Numbered from the stretch's first letter, positions 35,726 to 45,952 are shown. The stretch: DNA of 64,000 nucleotides from JABMQW01 sp964439935 (GCA_964439935.1 CAYTPW010000011.1:61091-125090); one strand, 5' to 3'. Numbers and translations: made by a program. Notes: a model not told the origin generated them from the sequence alone.

Positions 35726-36490
35726 ATGAATAAAATCGAATTGCTGGCCCTGGATTTTGACGGCGTCATCGCCAACAGTATATTGGAATGCGCAGTTTCG
35801 GGAAAAAACGGCTATAAAACCTTTTGTGGCGGTCAGGCACGGATAGCATCACCTAGTGAGCTATCTGACGAAATACTGGGGAAATTCCGCGCGACTCGGC
35901 CCTTTATCCGTAACAGCGAGGATTATCTTTATATTTATCAAGCAATCGAAGAAGGAATCGATATCAACTCCCAGGAACAATTCGATGAATTTCTGGCTAA
36001 ATACACTAACCGCGCGGAAGAGTATTCTAGTTATTTCTTTGGAGAGCGACAACGGTTACTGGAGGAGGATCAAGATAATTGGCTTAAGCTTAGTCCATTA
36101 TACTGTGGAATGATTGAGTTTCTAGATATTGTCGATTCACAAATGAAATTGGAAATTGTTTCAACCAAGGCATCGATTTTCATTGAGAAAATCCTTCAAA
36201 CAAATAATATAAACCTGGCTCGTGAACATATTCACCAGGCCGGCCGCGGCAAGACCAAGAGCGAGATCATCACTCAACTGGCTAGAGAGAGCGGTGTTGC
36301 AATGGAGCAGGTCGTCTTCGTTGACGACCATGTTGAAACCTGTGTGCGTGTTCGAGAGATAGGGGTTGAAACATTGCTGGCGACCTGGGGCTACAATAAC
36401 GCAGGCCAGCGGGAATACGCCGTTAAGAATGACGTACGGCCGGTGGAACTGGAAGACTTTTATGAAGAATTAAAGCAAAGAATAGTATAA
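35726..36490 (+). CDS. HAD-superfamily hydrolase, putative sugar-phosphate phosphatase
   Basis: The 254-residue protein has HAD motif I LDFDGVI (Asp nucleophile and Asp+2), motif II Ser/Thr in EIVSTKA, a Lys in GRGKTKSE and motif IV FVDDHVETC. The cap insertion after motif I is about 100 residues long and helical. It closes the catabolic operon, 11 bases after the kinase, and might remove or repair phosphorylated intermediates, but the substrate cannot be predicted. No similar gene occurs elsewhere in the window. Confidence 0.75.
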   Translation: MNKIELLALDFDGVIANSILECAVSGKNGYKTFCGGQARIASPSELSDEILGKFRATRPFIRNSEDYLYIYQAIEEGIDINSQEQFDEFLAKYTNRAEEYSSYFFGERQRLLEEDQDNWLKLSPLYCGMIEFLDIVDSQMKLEIVSTKASIFIEKILQTNNINLAREHIHQAGRGKTKSEIITQLARESGVAMEQVVFVDDHVETCVRVREIGVETLLATWGYNNAGQREYAVKNDVRPVELEDFYEELKQRIV

Positions 36491-36833
36491 TTGAAATGCT
36501 GAGAAAACGGGCGGGGAAGGACATTGGTAAAGCGAAAATGGAAAACCCTGTAACTCAAATAATATTTAGAGATAAATCGCTAGAGCATCTTCCTTAAAAT
36601 CCCTCGCCCTCAAAAGTGTATTCACCGTAGCGAAGCCCAGGTGGGTGTGCCGGTTTTTCCCAACCGTATCGAGAGCAGGTGTTGGTGAGTCCGGTCCCTC
36701 TTGTCAGAATTGATTCTGCCAAAATCACCTATGAACTAACAGATCAAGCAGCTTAGAATTAATAGTTAGAAATGTACTGCATTCAAAAGAACACGAAATC
36801 CAAACCTGAACCAATAGATGAAGGCAGATTAAA
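36491..36833. other. Intergenic region at a module border, no gene recognised
   Basis: The 343 bases between the HAD gene and the M28 peptidase gene hold no convincing ORF or terminator. A small inverted repeat (CAGAAT, two-base loop, ATTCTG at 36705-36718) is present. The stretch about 36595-36720 looks less AT-rich than the flanks and could be a remnant of lost coding sequence, but nothing is identifiable. A promoter for the following unit is presumably here. Confidence 0.4.
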
Positions 36834-39149
36834 ATGAAAATAGCTGGAGCTGTAACAAAATTATTGTTATTAGCAATAATGTCCAATCCGGTTTTCACCC
36901 AGGAATACGGGATAGTCGGGGAGGTAAATCTCGATTCATTGGTTCGACACGTGGAAATTCTCTCCGGTGAAAGGGCGGTGGTAATTAACAGTAATACAGT
37001 GACAATTGTATCACGACATGCAAATGATCCAGGTAACGATCAAGCAGCTGATTATATCCAGCAGCAACTGGAGCGTTATGGTCTGACTGTTACCAACCAA
37101 ATCTATAGCCCGACTGGAAGGAATGTTTTCGCTATTCAAACCGGAACCGATTACCCGGATCAGCAAATTATTATCGGTGCCCATTATGACAGTATGCCTG
37201 CGGGGGCTATTTCTCCCGGTGCCGATGATAATGCCAGCGGAGTTGCCGCCGTGCTGGAATCGGCGCGGATACTATTCACAAGGGATATCAGCTATACATT
37301 GATCTATGCCCTGTGGGATGAAGAAGAATTGGGTGTATGGGGAAGCGAAGCATATGCAATTGAAGCCAGTGCGAATAATGATCAAATCATATGTATGGTA
37401 AACGTGGATATGATCGGTTGGGACAGTAACGATGATGGCGTTTTCCTAATCAATACCATGGAACATTCACTGGATTATTCCAATTCTGCGCTTTCGACCA
37501 ATGATCGCTTTGATATAGAACTCACACCACAAATTGTAAACCCTGGTTCTGGATCGGACAATTTACCATTCTGGTGGAATGGATTTCAGGCTATCGGGTT
37601 CGAAGAGGATTATTTTAACGATTGGAACGCCAATTATCATACAACCGATGATCGGATTGAAAATTTCAATTTGCCGTTTTTTCATAATTGTGCGAAAGTA
37701 ATCATTGGGACGGTGGCAACTCTGGCACAGGGCTACCAGGAATTCAGCCAGATTAATTACAATAATTTGTTAAATGATACCGAAGAAATAGCTAATTCAA
37801 ATCCAGTTTCGATAATCATATCGGAATCAAATGATTATCCTTTGGATTATTCTACTCTAAAGATAATTTCTGGCCTGGATGGTAGTTTCACAGATTCCAC
37901 AGCAATGACACCCTCTGGTGAGGAAGATATATATGTTGGGAACATACCTGCCTCAAATGCTGCTGGTATTATCGGTTATTTCATTAGTGTTCACACATTA
38001 GACGGGCTGGGGATTCGAGAACCATACGGCGCCCCTCTTCAGTATCATTCATTTAATGTTGGGCCAGATCATATTCCACCACAAATTGACTATATCTCGA
38101 ATATTGTAGATCAATTATATCCGAATGGATCGGAAGATATTATGGTACAGGCAACTGATAATATCGGAGTTCAATCGGTAGCGATTAAATGGCGGATTAA
38201 TGATGGTGAAATTGAATCCGCACTGGCCGCTTATCAACCTGATTTGGTGTACTACATCGGTACTTTAGAGTGGAGTTCGGTTGAAACCGGTGATTCAATT
38301 AGCTACTGGGTAGAAGTAATAGATTCATCTTCAAACCATAATTTGGCTATCTCAGAGGGACAATCGTTCAGTATTTCCAGTCATTATTATATTGGTGACT
38401 TTGAAGGACAAATCCCAGAAACGAATTGGGAACTCGGTTCATGGGGAGTACAATTCTTCAATCAGGATTACGGGAATTGTCTGAATGACAGTCCCGGCGA
38501 AAGATACCAACCAAATTCAATAAATCAATGTACGCTAAAAGACGCCCTGAATCTGACATATTTTGATCATGCTTATCTGAATTTTTGCTCCATATCAGCT
38601 CTGGAATTAAATCATGATTTTGGTTATCTCCAGGTATCAACAGATAGTATATCTTGGGAAAATAAAGCATCTGTAACAGGCCTGTGGGAGATTGAGGATA
38701 CATATATATCACTGGATGATCTAATTGGGGAAGATTCTGTCTATATACGATTGTTAATGACATCAGATAGTACCGTGGAATATTTCGGTTGGTATGTGGA
38801 TGATATTGTTTTAGTTCTTAATCAAGAAATGCCCGCCAGCAGTATCGATGATGGAACATCTATTCCAGGATCATTCGTACTATTCCAGAATTATCCCAAT
38901 CCCTTCAATCCAACCACAACAATTCAATACGAATTACCGAACCGGTCGAATGTACAAATCACAATCTATGATCTGCTTGGAAAGAAAGTAGCAACTTTGG
39001 TTTCAGAAACTCAGGCTGCTGGATTCAAGTCGGTTCAATGGGATGCTACCAATGTCCCGAGTGGAGTGTATTTTTACCGGATCACCGCGAGATTTAACAG
39101 TGATAAAGTCAGTAGGACGATCACCAAGAAATTGTTACTATTGAAATAA
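36834..39149 (+). CDS. M28-family zinc aminopeptidase, T9SS-secreted
   Basis: The 771-residue protein has a signal peptide (about 1-22) and an M28 peptidase domain (about 40-310). Candidate zinc ligands and catalytic residues are His in GAHYDSM, Asp in GADDNASG, Glu-Glu in DEEELGVWGS, Asp in NVDMIGWD and His in YHTTDDR. A bacterial Ig-like region and a second beta-rich domain (about 310-670) precede a T9SS sorting domain (about 680-771, NYPNPFNP). It is likely an extracellular di-zinc exopeptidase. Its sorting-domain DNA is almost the same as that of the next gene. Confidence 0.9.
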   Translation: MKIAGAVTKLLLLAIMSNPVFTQEYGIVGEVNLDSLVRHVEILSGERAVVINSNTVTIVSRHANDPGNDQAADYIQQQLERYGLTVTNQIYSPTGRNVFAIQTGTDYPDQQIIIGAHYDSMPAGAISPGADDNASGVAAVLESARILFTRDISYTLIYALWDEEELGVWGSEAYAIEASANNDQIICMVNVDMIGWDSNDDGVFLINTMEHSLDYSNSALSTNDRFDIELTPQIVNPGSGSDNLPFWWNGFQAIGFEEDYFNDWNANYHTTDDRIENFNLPFFHNCAKVIIGTVATLAQGYQEFSQINYNNLLNDTEEIANSNPVSIIISESNDYPLDYSTLKIISGLDGSFTDSTAMTPSGEEDIYVGNIPASNAAGIIGYFISVHTLDGLGIREPYGAPLQYHSFNVGPDHIPPQIDYISNIVDQLYPNGSEDIMVQATDNIGVQSVAIKWRINDGEIESALAAYQPDLVYYIGTLEWSSVETGDSISYWVEVIDSSSNHNLAISEGQSFSISSHYYIGDFEGQIPETNWELGSWGVQFFNQDYGNCLNDSPGERYQPNSINQCTLKDALNLTYFDHAYLNFCSISALELNHDFGYLQVSTDSISWENKASVTGLWEIEDTYISLDDLIGEDSVYIRLLMTSDSTVEYFGWYVDDIVLVLNQEMPASSIDDGTSIPGSFVLFQNYPNPFNPTTTIQYELPNRSNVQITIYDLLGKKVATLVSETQAAGFKSVQWDATNVPSGVYFYRITARFNSDKVSRTITKKLLLLK

Positions 39150-39162
39150 GAATAGATAGTGG

Positions 39163-40904
39163 ATGAGAGTTCTTTTTATAAAGTTATTAATATTAATAAT
39201 ACCGGCGTTTCTTTCAGCTCAATGGAGCACATCCCCCGATTCCAACCTTCAGATATCGTCTTGGGGCTTAAATCCCTCTTCTTGCAGTGATGGGAACGGT
39301 GGTGTTTATGTTAGCTGGATGAGTTTCAGTTATGCAAACAGTAATGTGTATTTGCAACGATTGGACAAATATGGTTATATACAATGGGAACCGCCATTAC
39401 TAATAGAAAATATTAATGTTTTCCAAGGCCAGAAAATTGAACTGGTGGAGGATGGAATTAGTGGTGTTTACATGGGATACAATGTTCATACTCCTGTGGA
39501 TACATTTGAAAATTATATTTTTTACAATGGTACGGTAACTCTACAACATGTGGATAGCTCAGGTAATAAATTATGGGGAGATGGAATTACTCTGAGACCG
39601 GATTCAAGCAATCATGCCTGGAATTTCGAATTAGATATAGATAATGATGAAGGAATAATCGTAGGATGGATTGATCTTGTGAACGATAGTCATGATGCTC
39701 CGAATGATCTCTGGCTGCAGCGGTTTGATCAAACCGGTATGGAGTTTTGGGGTAACGGTGGTTTTCTATTGGCAGATAGCATTGGCAGTAGATTTGACAT
39801 GGTCGGTAATAATGAACAAGGAGCATTTGTACGATGGAGAGCCTCGTCACATGTGTCTGATACAACCAACTTGTTTTGCAAGGTTGATGAAAATGGCGAT
39901 GTTCTATGGCGAAATGGAATCCCAAGCGCCTGGATACAGAGCCTCACAGGCACAACAATAACACCATATATTGCAGGTGGATTGCTGATTTCAATGGGAA
40001 ATGAAGACCCCTATCAAATTCCCCAAATGCTGGCATTCACTATATCTTCAGATGGCAGTTGGCTATGGAATGAAAATGGTGTTGTTATTGCAGACAGTTT
40101 AGAGCCTTATCATCATAGTTATCGAGATGTTGTCATTCAGTCGGATTCAATTGCTGTGTTTTTTTGGCCTAAAAAACTTCCCGATGACTTTATTTTTGAA
40201 GCAAAGGTTCAGAAGGTGACTCATACAGGCGAAATTTTGTACAACGACGGCGGGATATCTCCCAGTTTAGTTGAAAGCAGTAGCAGCAGTGCAGGGGGAA
40301 TAATCAAAAGTTCTGAAAATAGCTATATCTATATTTTCACTGCTAGTCGTGATAGTATTTCTAGTGTTTATGCCCAAAGATTGAATGAAGATGGTGTCCC
40401 TCTCTGGGATAGTACAGATGCTCTGTTTTCAAATAATGGTCGTTCCGCATTTGTATCTGATGGCAGCGGAGGTGCTATTATGGTGTGGGATGAAGCTCCG
40501 GTTGGTGGGATTTTTGCCCAACAGATCAGCAGGAATGGTAATTTAGGTGAAGTGATACCACCTTTACATGTATCACCTAGCACATCTATTCCGGAGGATT
40601 TTCAGTTAAAGCAAAATTATCCCAATCCTTTCAACCCTGTAACCACAATCCAGTACGAATTACCTCAACAAGCAATTGTCCAGATCACAATTTACAACCT
40701 GCTTGCAAGGAAGTAACAACGCTGGTTTCCGAAACACAGGATGCCGGATTCAAGTCGGTTCAATGGGATGCTACAAATGTCCCAAGTGGAGTGTATTTCT
40801 ACCAGATTCGTGTCTACGATCCCGATGCAGTCGGGGCCGGGGATCCTTCGACAAGCTCAGGACATGGTTTTGTGCTGACCAGGAAGATGGTGGTGCTGAA
40901 ATAG
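39163..40904 (+). pseudogene. T9SS-cargo protein with a frameshift in the sorting domain
   Basis: The first frame runs 517 residues from ATG 39163, with a signal peptide (ending LSAQ) and WxS/W-x-x-G-type strand repeats such as YIQWEPP and KLWGDGITL (possible beta-propeller), and stops at 40714-40716 inside the sorting domain just after NYPNPFNP. The rest of the domain (VTTLVSETQDAGFKSVQWDA and so on) continues in the frame one base earlier and ends in a proper KMVVLK at 40902-40904. Comparison with the preceding gene shows one A missing in the GGAAAGTA run near 40710. This is either a sequencing/assembly error or a genuine mutation that would block export. Confidence 0.75.
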
Positions 40905-40937
40905 GCTTGGTTGGTATCAATTGATTTTTGGTAAAGA

Positions 40938-41861
40938 ATGATGAATTTTGCCTATTTTGGTGAACTGGCTGCTCTGGGTACCGCCCTGTGCTGGACATTC
41001 GGCTCACAAATGTTTGAGGCAGCCGGTAAAATGGTTGGGCCTACCGTTGTCAATCTGCTGCGCCTGGTCCTGGCATTAATATTTTTCTGTATTATTTCGC
41101 TGATTATCCGGGGTACGCCAGTGCCGCTGGATTTTCCGCTGCACGCCTGGTTGTGGTTAGGTTTATCCGGTTTTATCGGCTTTGCACTGGGGGACCTATT
41201 CCTGTTCCGGGCTTTCGTGGAAATTGGTCCCAGGCTATCGATGCTGATTATGACCCTGACCGCCCCGATATCGGCAATTTTGGGTTTGATTTTCCTGGAT
41301 GAGAAATATTCGCTGCTGCAGTGGCTGGGCATGATTGTTACCTTATCTGGTGTTGGTTGGGTAATCCTGGAGCGATCCGGGCAGCCGGTTGACGGGAAAC
41401 GTACTGTGCGAGTGATCACCGTAAGTGGAGTGGCCTTTGCTTTTCTGGGAACTGTCGGGCAGGCAACCGGATATATTTTAAGCAAATACGGTATGCTGAT
41501 TGACGGTCAGTTTCTTGAGCCGTTCGGTGCGACCCAGATTCGGATAATTGTCGGCATCATCGGTATTATTCCTTTCCTGTTTTACCGGAGAATCTGGGGC
41601 AGGGTATTTACAACACTGGGAAATATTCCCGCCATGGGCATCATGACGGCAGCCTCATTTGCCGGACCTTTCCTGGGTGTGTCATTATCCCTGCTGGCGT
41701 TGCATTACACCTCAGCCGGTATCGCTGCGACAATTACCGCCCTGGTCCCGATATTCCTGATACCGTCGGTCATATTTATCAACCGGGAACATGTTTCACT
41801 TCGAGCCATGTTCGGTGCTGTGATAGCGGTAGCTGGTGTTATCCTGTTATTAATCAAATAA
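40938..41861 (+). CDS. EamA/DMT-superfamily permease
   Basis: This 307-residue integral membrane protein has about ten helices in two EamA repeats (about 5-140 and 155-305), with GTALCWTFGS at the start of the first repeat and ASFAGPFLGVSLSLLAL in the second. DMT permeases move small metabolites across the inner membrane; the substrate is unknown. Two Met codons start the protein; the first is given. Confidence 0.88.
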   Translation: MMNFAYFGELAALGTALCWTFGSQMFEAAGKMVGPTVVNLLRLVLALIFFCIISLIIRGTPVPLDFPLHAWLWLGLSGFIGFALGDLFLFRAFVEIGPRLSMLIMTLTAPISAILGLIFLDEKYSLLQWLGMIVTLSGVGWVILERSGQPVDGKRTVRVITVSGVAFAFLGTVGQATGYILSKYGMLIDGQFLEPFGATQIRIIVGIIGIIPFLFYRRIWGRVFTTLGNIPAMGIMTAASFAGPFLGVSLSLLALHYTSAGIAATITALVPIFLIPSVIFINREHVSLRAMFGAVIAVAGVILLLIK

Positions 41862-41930
41862 TCCGGTGTTAAAATTGTGGACGATAGATGCAATTAACTG
41901 ATAACTTTCACCGGATAGGATAGATAAATT

Positions 41931-42971
41931 ATGCGCGCAGCATTTTATGAACGTTTTAAGGATCCGGTTTCGATTACTGTCGTCAGCGATCCCGAGGTTC
42001 CGCACGATGGTGTGGTAATAGCCGTTAAAGCAACCGGTATCTGTCTGAGTGACTGGCACGGCTGGCAGGGTCATGATCCCGATATTCGATTACCACACGT
42101 TCCCGGCCACGAACTTGCCGGGGAAATAGTGGCAACCGGGAAGGGTGTGCTGAAATGGAAGGAAGGTGAGCGTGTCACTCTTCCATTTGTCTGTGGCTGT
42201 GGAACCTGTCCCCAGTGTACTACCGGTAATCCACAGGTTTGTGATCACCAGTTTCAGCCCGGATTCACCCATTGGGGTTCCTTCGCCGAGTTGGTCGCCA
42301 TCCGGTATGCCGATCAAAACCTGGTGAATATACCGGATAATCTTGATTATGTTGCTGCGGCCAGTCTTGGTTGCCGGTTCATTACAGCTTTCCGGGCAGT
42401 ACTCGATCAGGGTCAGCTTCAGCCCGATCAATGGCTGGTTGTACATGGCTGCGGCGGTGTGGGATTAGCGGCAATTATGATCGGTAAGGCTGTTGGTGCC
42501 AATGTGCTGGCCGTAGATATTGCCGATCAGAAGCTTGACCTTGCTATACAGTTGGGTGCTACTTCGACGATAAATAGCTGCGCCGAAGACGATCTGATTG
42601 AAGCAGTTCGCGATACGACCGCTGGAGGTGGGCATGTTTCCATCGATGCCGTAGGCACAGCAGAAACTTGCAGCAATTCGATTGCCAGTCTGCGCAAACG
42701 AGGTCGACATATCCAGGTTGGATTATTGGCTGGCAAGCATTATCGACCACCGATCCCAATGGAACTGGTGATTGCCAACGAATTGGAAATTGTCGGCAGC
42801 CATGGCATGCCGGCTTCTGATTACCGGCGTATATTCAAAATGCTCGATTCAGGGCTGATTGATCCCGGTAAACTGATCACCAATACTGTAGACTTGCAGA
42901 CCGGGATTGAATTACTGCAGGATATGGGTAACTTCAGTGTTTCCGGCGTGGTTGTAATCAACAAAATATAA
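41931..42971 (+). CDS. Zinc-dependent medium-chain alcohol dehydrogenase
   Basis: The 346-residue protein has the MDR pattern: catalytic-zinc Cys in TGICLSDWHG, PGHELAGEIVATG, structural-zinc cysteines in CGCGTCPQC plus Cys at NPQVC, and the Rossmann motif GCGGVGLAAI. A family of such enzymes oxidises alcohols, polyols or sugar-derived substrates with NAD(P). Sugar-alcohol or uronate-derived substrates are possible but not indicated by sequence. It stands alone between the permease and the redox cluster. Confidence 0.93.
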   Translation: MRAAFYERFKDPVSITVVSDPEVPHDGVVIAVKATGICLSDWHGWQGHDPDIRLPHVPGHELAGEIVATGKGVLKWKEGERVTLPFVCGCGTCPQCTTGNPQVCDHQFQPGFTHWGSFAELVAIRYADQNLVNIPDNLDYVAAASLGCRFITAFRAVLDQGQLQPDQWLVVHGCGGVGLAAIMIGKAVGANVLAVDIADQKLDLAIQLGATSTINSCAEDDLIEAVRDTTAGGGHVSIDAVGTAETCSNSIASLRKRGRHIQVGLLAGKHYRPPIPMELVIANELEIVGSHGMPASDYRRIFKMLDSGLIDPGKLITNTVDLQTGIELLQDMGNFSVSGVVVINKI

Positions 42972-43090
42972 TTGTCAACCGACCAGCGAATATTGTTATC
43001 CTGTTTATCGTGTTTATTATTAAAATCATGGTGCTGGCTAACAGGTGAAATTAATTTTTCTTTCATCGGTTGCTAAGGGGGTCTTATCTG

Positions 43091-43189
43091 ATGATAATTG
43101 GATTGATTTGCGCTTGCTGGAAAAAACCGCAGAACCAGGTAGGAAAATCTGAAATAGAAGCTATTAATTTGGTACCTCTGATCAAATAA
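43091..43189 (+). CDS. Possible 32-residue small lipopeptide or leader peptide
   Basis: An ATG at 43091 is preceded by AAGGGGG about nine bases upstream, a strong ribosome-binding sequence. The frame encodes 32 residues with a hydrophobic N-terminus reading IIGLICACW, lipobox-like, then a charged tail, and ends at 43187-43189, fourteen bases before the propeller gene. Its position suggests a leader or tiny lipoprotein of the following operon. There is no homology to cite, and chance cannot be excluded. Confidence 0.35.
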   Translation: MIIGLICACWKKPQNQVGKSEIEAINLVPLIK

Positions 43190-43203
43190 CCGGAGCCTTA
43201 ACA

Positions 43204-44433
43204 ATGAACTACTTCCTTAAGCAAAATCTTATAATTGGTGGGATACTATTAACAACGATTACGTTTTTAATTGCGGATGATGTCACTTCCAATTGGCGTG
43301 GTCCTGATCGTGACGGTAAATACCCTGAAACTGGTCTTTTGCAGAGCTGGCCGGAAGGTGGACCTGAATTGATCTGGTCATTTACAGGACTTGGGCAGGG
43401 ATTTGCATCAGCCGCCGTGACCGAAAATATGGTTTACACAACCGGTATGGTCGAAGAAACCGGTTACGTCTTTGCTTTTGATAAAGCGGGTCAACTGCTC
43501 TGGAAATATGATTATGGCAACGAGTGGAACCGGAATTATCCAGGTAGCCGCACAACGCCGATAATAGTTGGCGATCTGCTATACATCGAAGGCACAAACG
43601 GTGAGGTTGTCTGTTTGAATGCAGGCGATGGCTCAGTAGTCTGGCGCACAAATTTGTTTGATGAGTACGGCGCACGAAATATCCGCTGGGGAATTACCGA
43701 ATCCCTGTTGATCGATGGCGACCGGGTTATCTGCACGCCGGGTGGTAGTGAGGACAATGTTGTCGCTTTAAATCGTTTTAACGGTGAAAAAATCTGGTCC
43801 AGCCCCGGAGGCGGTGGTCGATCGGCTTACTGTTCACCGGTATTATTTGAGCATGGTGGTAACCGGATTATCGTCACAATGATGGATAATTTTATTGTTG
43901 GCGTCAATGCTGATAATGGTGAAGCACTATGGAAATACAAACATCGCACATCTTATGATATAAATCCCAATACTCCTTACTACCAAAACGGTAAAATTTA
44001 TTGTGTAAGCGGTTATGGTACCGGTGGCATTCAATTGATCCTGTCTCCCGATGGAAGTGATGTCAAGGAGATCTGGCGCAATGAAACCCTGGATAGTCAA
44101 ATGGACGCCTTTATTGTCCTCGATGATTATATCTACGGCACCAGCCACCAGCGGCCTGGATGGCATTGTCTCGAATGGGAAACCGGCAAAGAGACTTATG
44201 GCGGACCTGGCCTGGGAAAAGGGAATGTGATCTTTGCCGAAGGGCTGATCTATAATTACTGCGATAACGGTAAAGTTGGTTTGATCCGGCCTAATCCGGA
44301 AAGTTTTGATCTCATCAGTTCATTTGAAGTTACCGCTGGAACTCTACAGCACTGGGCGCACCCAGTAATAGCGGATGGAATTCTGTATATCCGGCACGGT
44401 GATACTTTAATGGCCTACAACATTCGGCGATAA
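43204..44433 (+). CDS. PQQ-type beta-propeller protein, secreted
   Basis: The 409-residue protein has an N-terminal signal or anchor (about 1-25) and at the mature start SNWRGPDRDG, the W-x-RGP signature common to a group of PQQ-like propellers. Blade repeats with G-x-x-x-W endings follow (GQLLWKYDYG, GSVVWRTNLF, GEALWKYKHR). No PQQ-ligand set or cytochrome c motif was recognised, so quinone binding is not claimed. It begins the overlapping redox operon. A periplasmic or outer-membrane location is likely. Confidence 0.82.
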   Translation: MNYFLKQNLIIGGILLTTITFLIADDVTSNWRGPDRDGKYPETGLLQSWPEGGPELIWSFTGLGQGFASAAVTENMVYTTGMVEETGYVFAFDKAGQLLWKYDYGNEWNRNYPGSRTTPIIVGDLLYIEGTNGEVVCLNAGDGSVVWRTNLFDEYGARNIRWGITESLLIDGDRVICTPGGSEDNVVALNRFNGEKIWSSPGGGGRSAYCSPVLFEHGGNRIIVTMMDNFIVGVNADNGEALWKYKHRTSYDINPNTPYYQNGKIYCVSGYGTGGIQLILSPDGSDVKEIWRNETLDSQMDAFIVLDDYIYGTSHQRPGWHCLEWETGKETYGGPGLGKGNVIFAEGLIYNYCDNGKVGLIRPNPESFDLISSFEVTAGTLQHWAHPVIADGILYIRHGDTLMAYNIRR

Positions 44434-44482
44434 TCCCCAAGGAAAGGGTGCGGTAGCTTGACCTAGTTTGACACAACCGCCA

Positions 44483-45952
44483 ATGAATAAAACCGTTCCT
44501 TACAACAGCCAGCTCAGTGGTTCCGTATCACTGGCTGCGTTATCAATATGGATAGTCATATTGTTTTTATGGTTGCGCCACGATCCTACTGCGGATTATA
44601 TAATTTTCGCAGAAGGAATGGATAACCAACCGGCTGTTATAATTTCCGGGCCAGCCGACGAAAAGGTGGTCATCGGCGAACACTGGCAGCGATTTGACAG
44701 CAACACTGTCTCACCATCCTCGAACTGGCCTCGTTTCCGTGGCAGTGAATTCACCAATATTGTGCCGTCGGGACCGCCGCTTTCGAATCTGCAATCGGTG
44801 CCACCAAGAGTGGTCTGGTCTCTTGATTTGGGTGAGGGTCATGCCAGCGCTGCTATTTATAACGGTCGGGTTTATTTGCTCGATTATGACGAAACAGAAA
44901 AAGCTGATGCCCTGCGTTGTTTTGCCCTGGAAGACGGTCGGGAATTATGGCGAAGGTCATATTCGGTACATGTAAAACGCAATCATGGGATGGCCCGCAC
45001 AATACCTGCCATAACCGATGATTATGTGCTGACAATTGGACCACGCTGCCATGTTATGTGTGTTGAGACTGAAACCGGGAATTTCCTGTGGGGACTGGAT
45101 CTGGAGCGGGAATACGGAACCGAAGTTCCCCTCTGGTACACTGGTCAGTGTCCACTGATTGACGACTCGGTTGCCGTCCTGGCCACCGGGGGCAAAAACT
45201 TAATGATCGGTGTGGACTGCCGTACCGGTGACATCCTCTGGGAAACACCTAATCCGGGCAACTGGCAGATGTCCCATTCATCGGTCATCCCAATGACATT
45301 ACATGGCAAGCGGCAATATATTTACTGCGCTATCGGTGGAGTTGCCGGAGTCAGTGCCGATGGTGCCGATCGGGGACAACTGCTCTGGCAATCTAAATTA
45401 TGGAACCATACGGTTACCGCACCATCACCGCTGGAGTTGGGCAACAATCGTATTTTCCTGACTGCAGGTTATGGTGCTGGTGGTATGTTGGTCCAGATCA
45501 ACTTTAATCAGGGCCAGTTCTCGCTGGATTCGCTGCAATTCGTTCCGCCCGGTGCAGGCTGTGCTGCCGAACAACAAACACCTATACTGTTCAATAATCG
45601 AATCTGGAGCATATTACCTAAGGATGGTGGTGCCCTTAAAGGACAATTCGCCTGTTTTGATGGCGAGGATATCACTAAGCTAATCTGGTCCAGCGGTAAA
45701 ACGAACCGTTATGGATTAGGGCCGTTCATATTAGCCGATGATAAATTTTATGTGCTGGATGATCTGGGCAATCTATCGGTTTTTGGAGATCTCGAGACAG
45801 AACCGGTATTAAAGGCTCAACATAAAATCCTGGCTGGGCCGGATGCCTGGGGACCCCTGGTAATCGTTGACGGATTGTTGCTGGCCCGCGATTCCCATCA
45901 AATGGTTTGTCTTGATATCAGCGCTTACCAATTATCAGGAGTGTTACCATGA
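44483..45952 (+). CDS. Membrane-anchored PQQ-type beta-propeller protein
   Basis: The 489-residue protein has a single transmembrane anchor (about 17-35) followed by a periplasmic propeller whose first blade contains NWPRFRGSEF, the same W-x-x-[FY]-RG entry motif as the other propellers of the cluster. Blade motifs include GRELWRRSYS and GDILWETPN. ATG 44483 is preferred over the in-frame TTG at 44468. No RBS is clear for either. Its stop overlaps the next start by four bases, so it is translationally coupled. Confidence 0.8.
   Translation: MNKTVPYNSQLSGSVSLAALSIWIVILFLWLRHDPTADYIIFAEGMDNQPAVIISGPADEKVVIGEHWQRFDSNTVSPSSNWPRFRGSEFTNIVPSGPPLSNLQSVPPRVVWSLDLGEGHASAAIYNGRVYLLDYDETEKADALRCFALEDGRELWRRSYSVHVKRNHGMARTIPAITDDYVLTIGPRCHVMCVETETGNFLWGLDLEREYGTEVPLWYTGQCPLIDDSVAVLATGGKNLMIGVDCRTGDILWETPNPGNWQMSHSSVIPMTLHGKRQYIYCAIGGVAGVSADGADRGQLLWQSKLWNHTVTAPSPLELGNNRIFLTAGYGAGGMLVQINFNQGQFSLDSLQFVPPGAGCAAEQQTPILFNNRIWSILPKDGGALKGQFACFDGEDITKLIWSSGKTNRYGLGPFILADDKFYVLDDLGNLSVFGDLETEPVLKAQHKILAGPDAWGPLVIVDGLLLARDSHQMVCLDISAYQLSGVLP

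Noticed and set aside
36595..36720. A possible degraded gene in the intergenic region
   Set aside because: All frames are short or interrupted and no family motif was recognised; kept only as a note on the intergenic entry.
40952..41485. A 177-residue ORF on the - strand
   Set aside because: It lies antisense to the EamA permease gene and has Arg/Pro/Ser-rich composition typical of a shadow frame.
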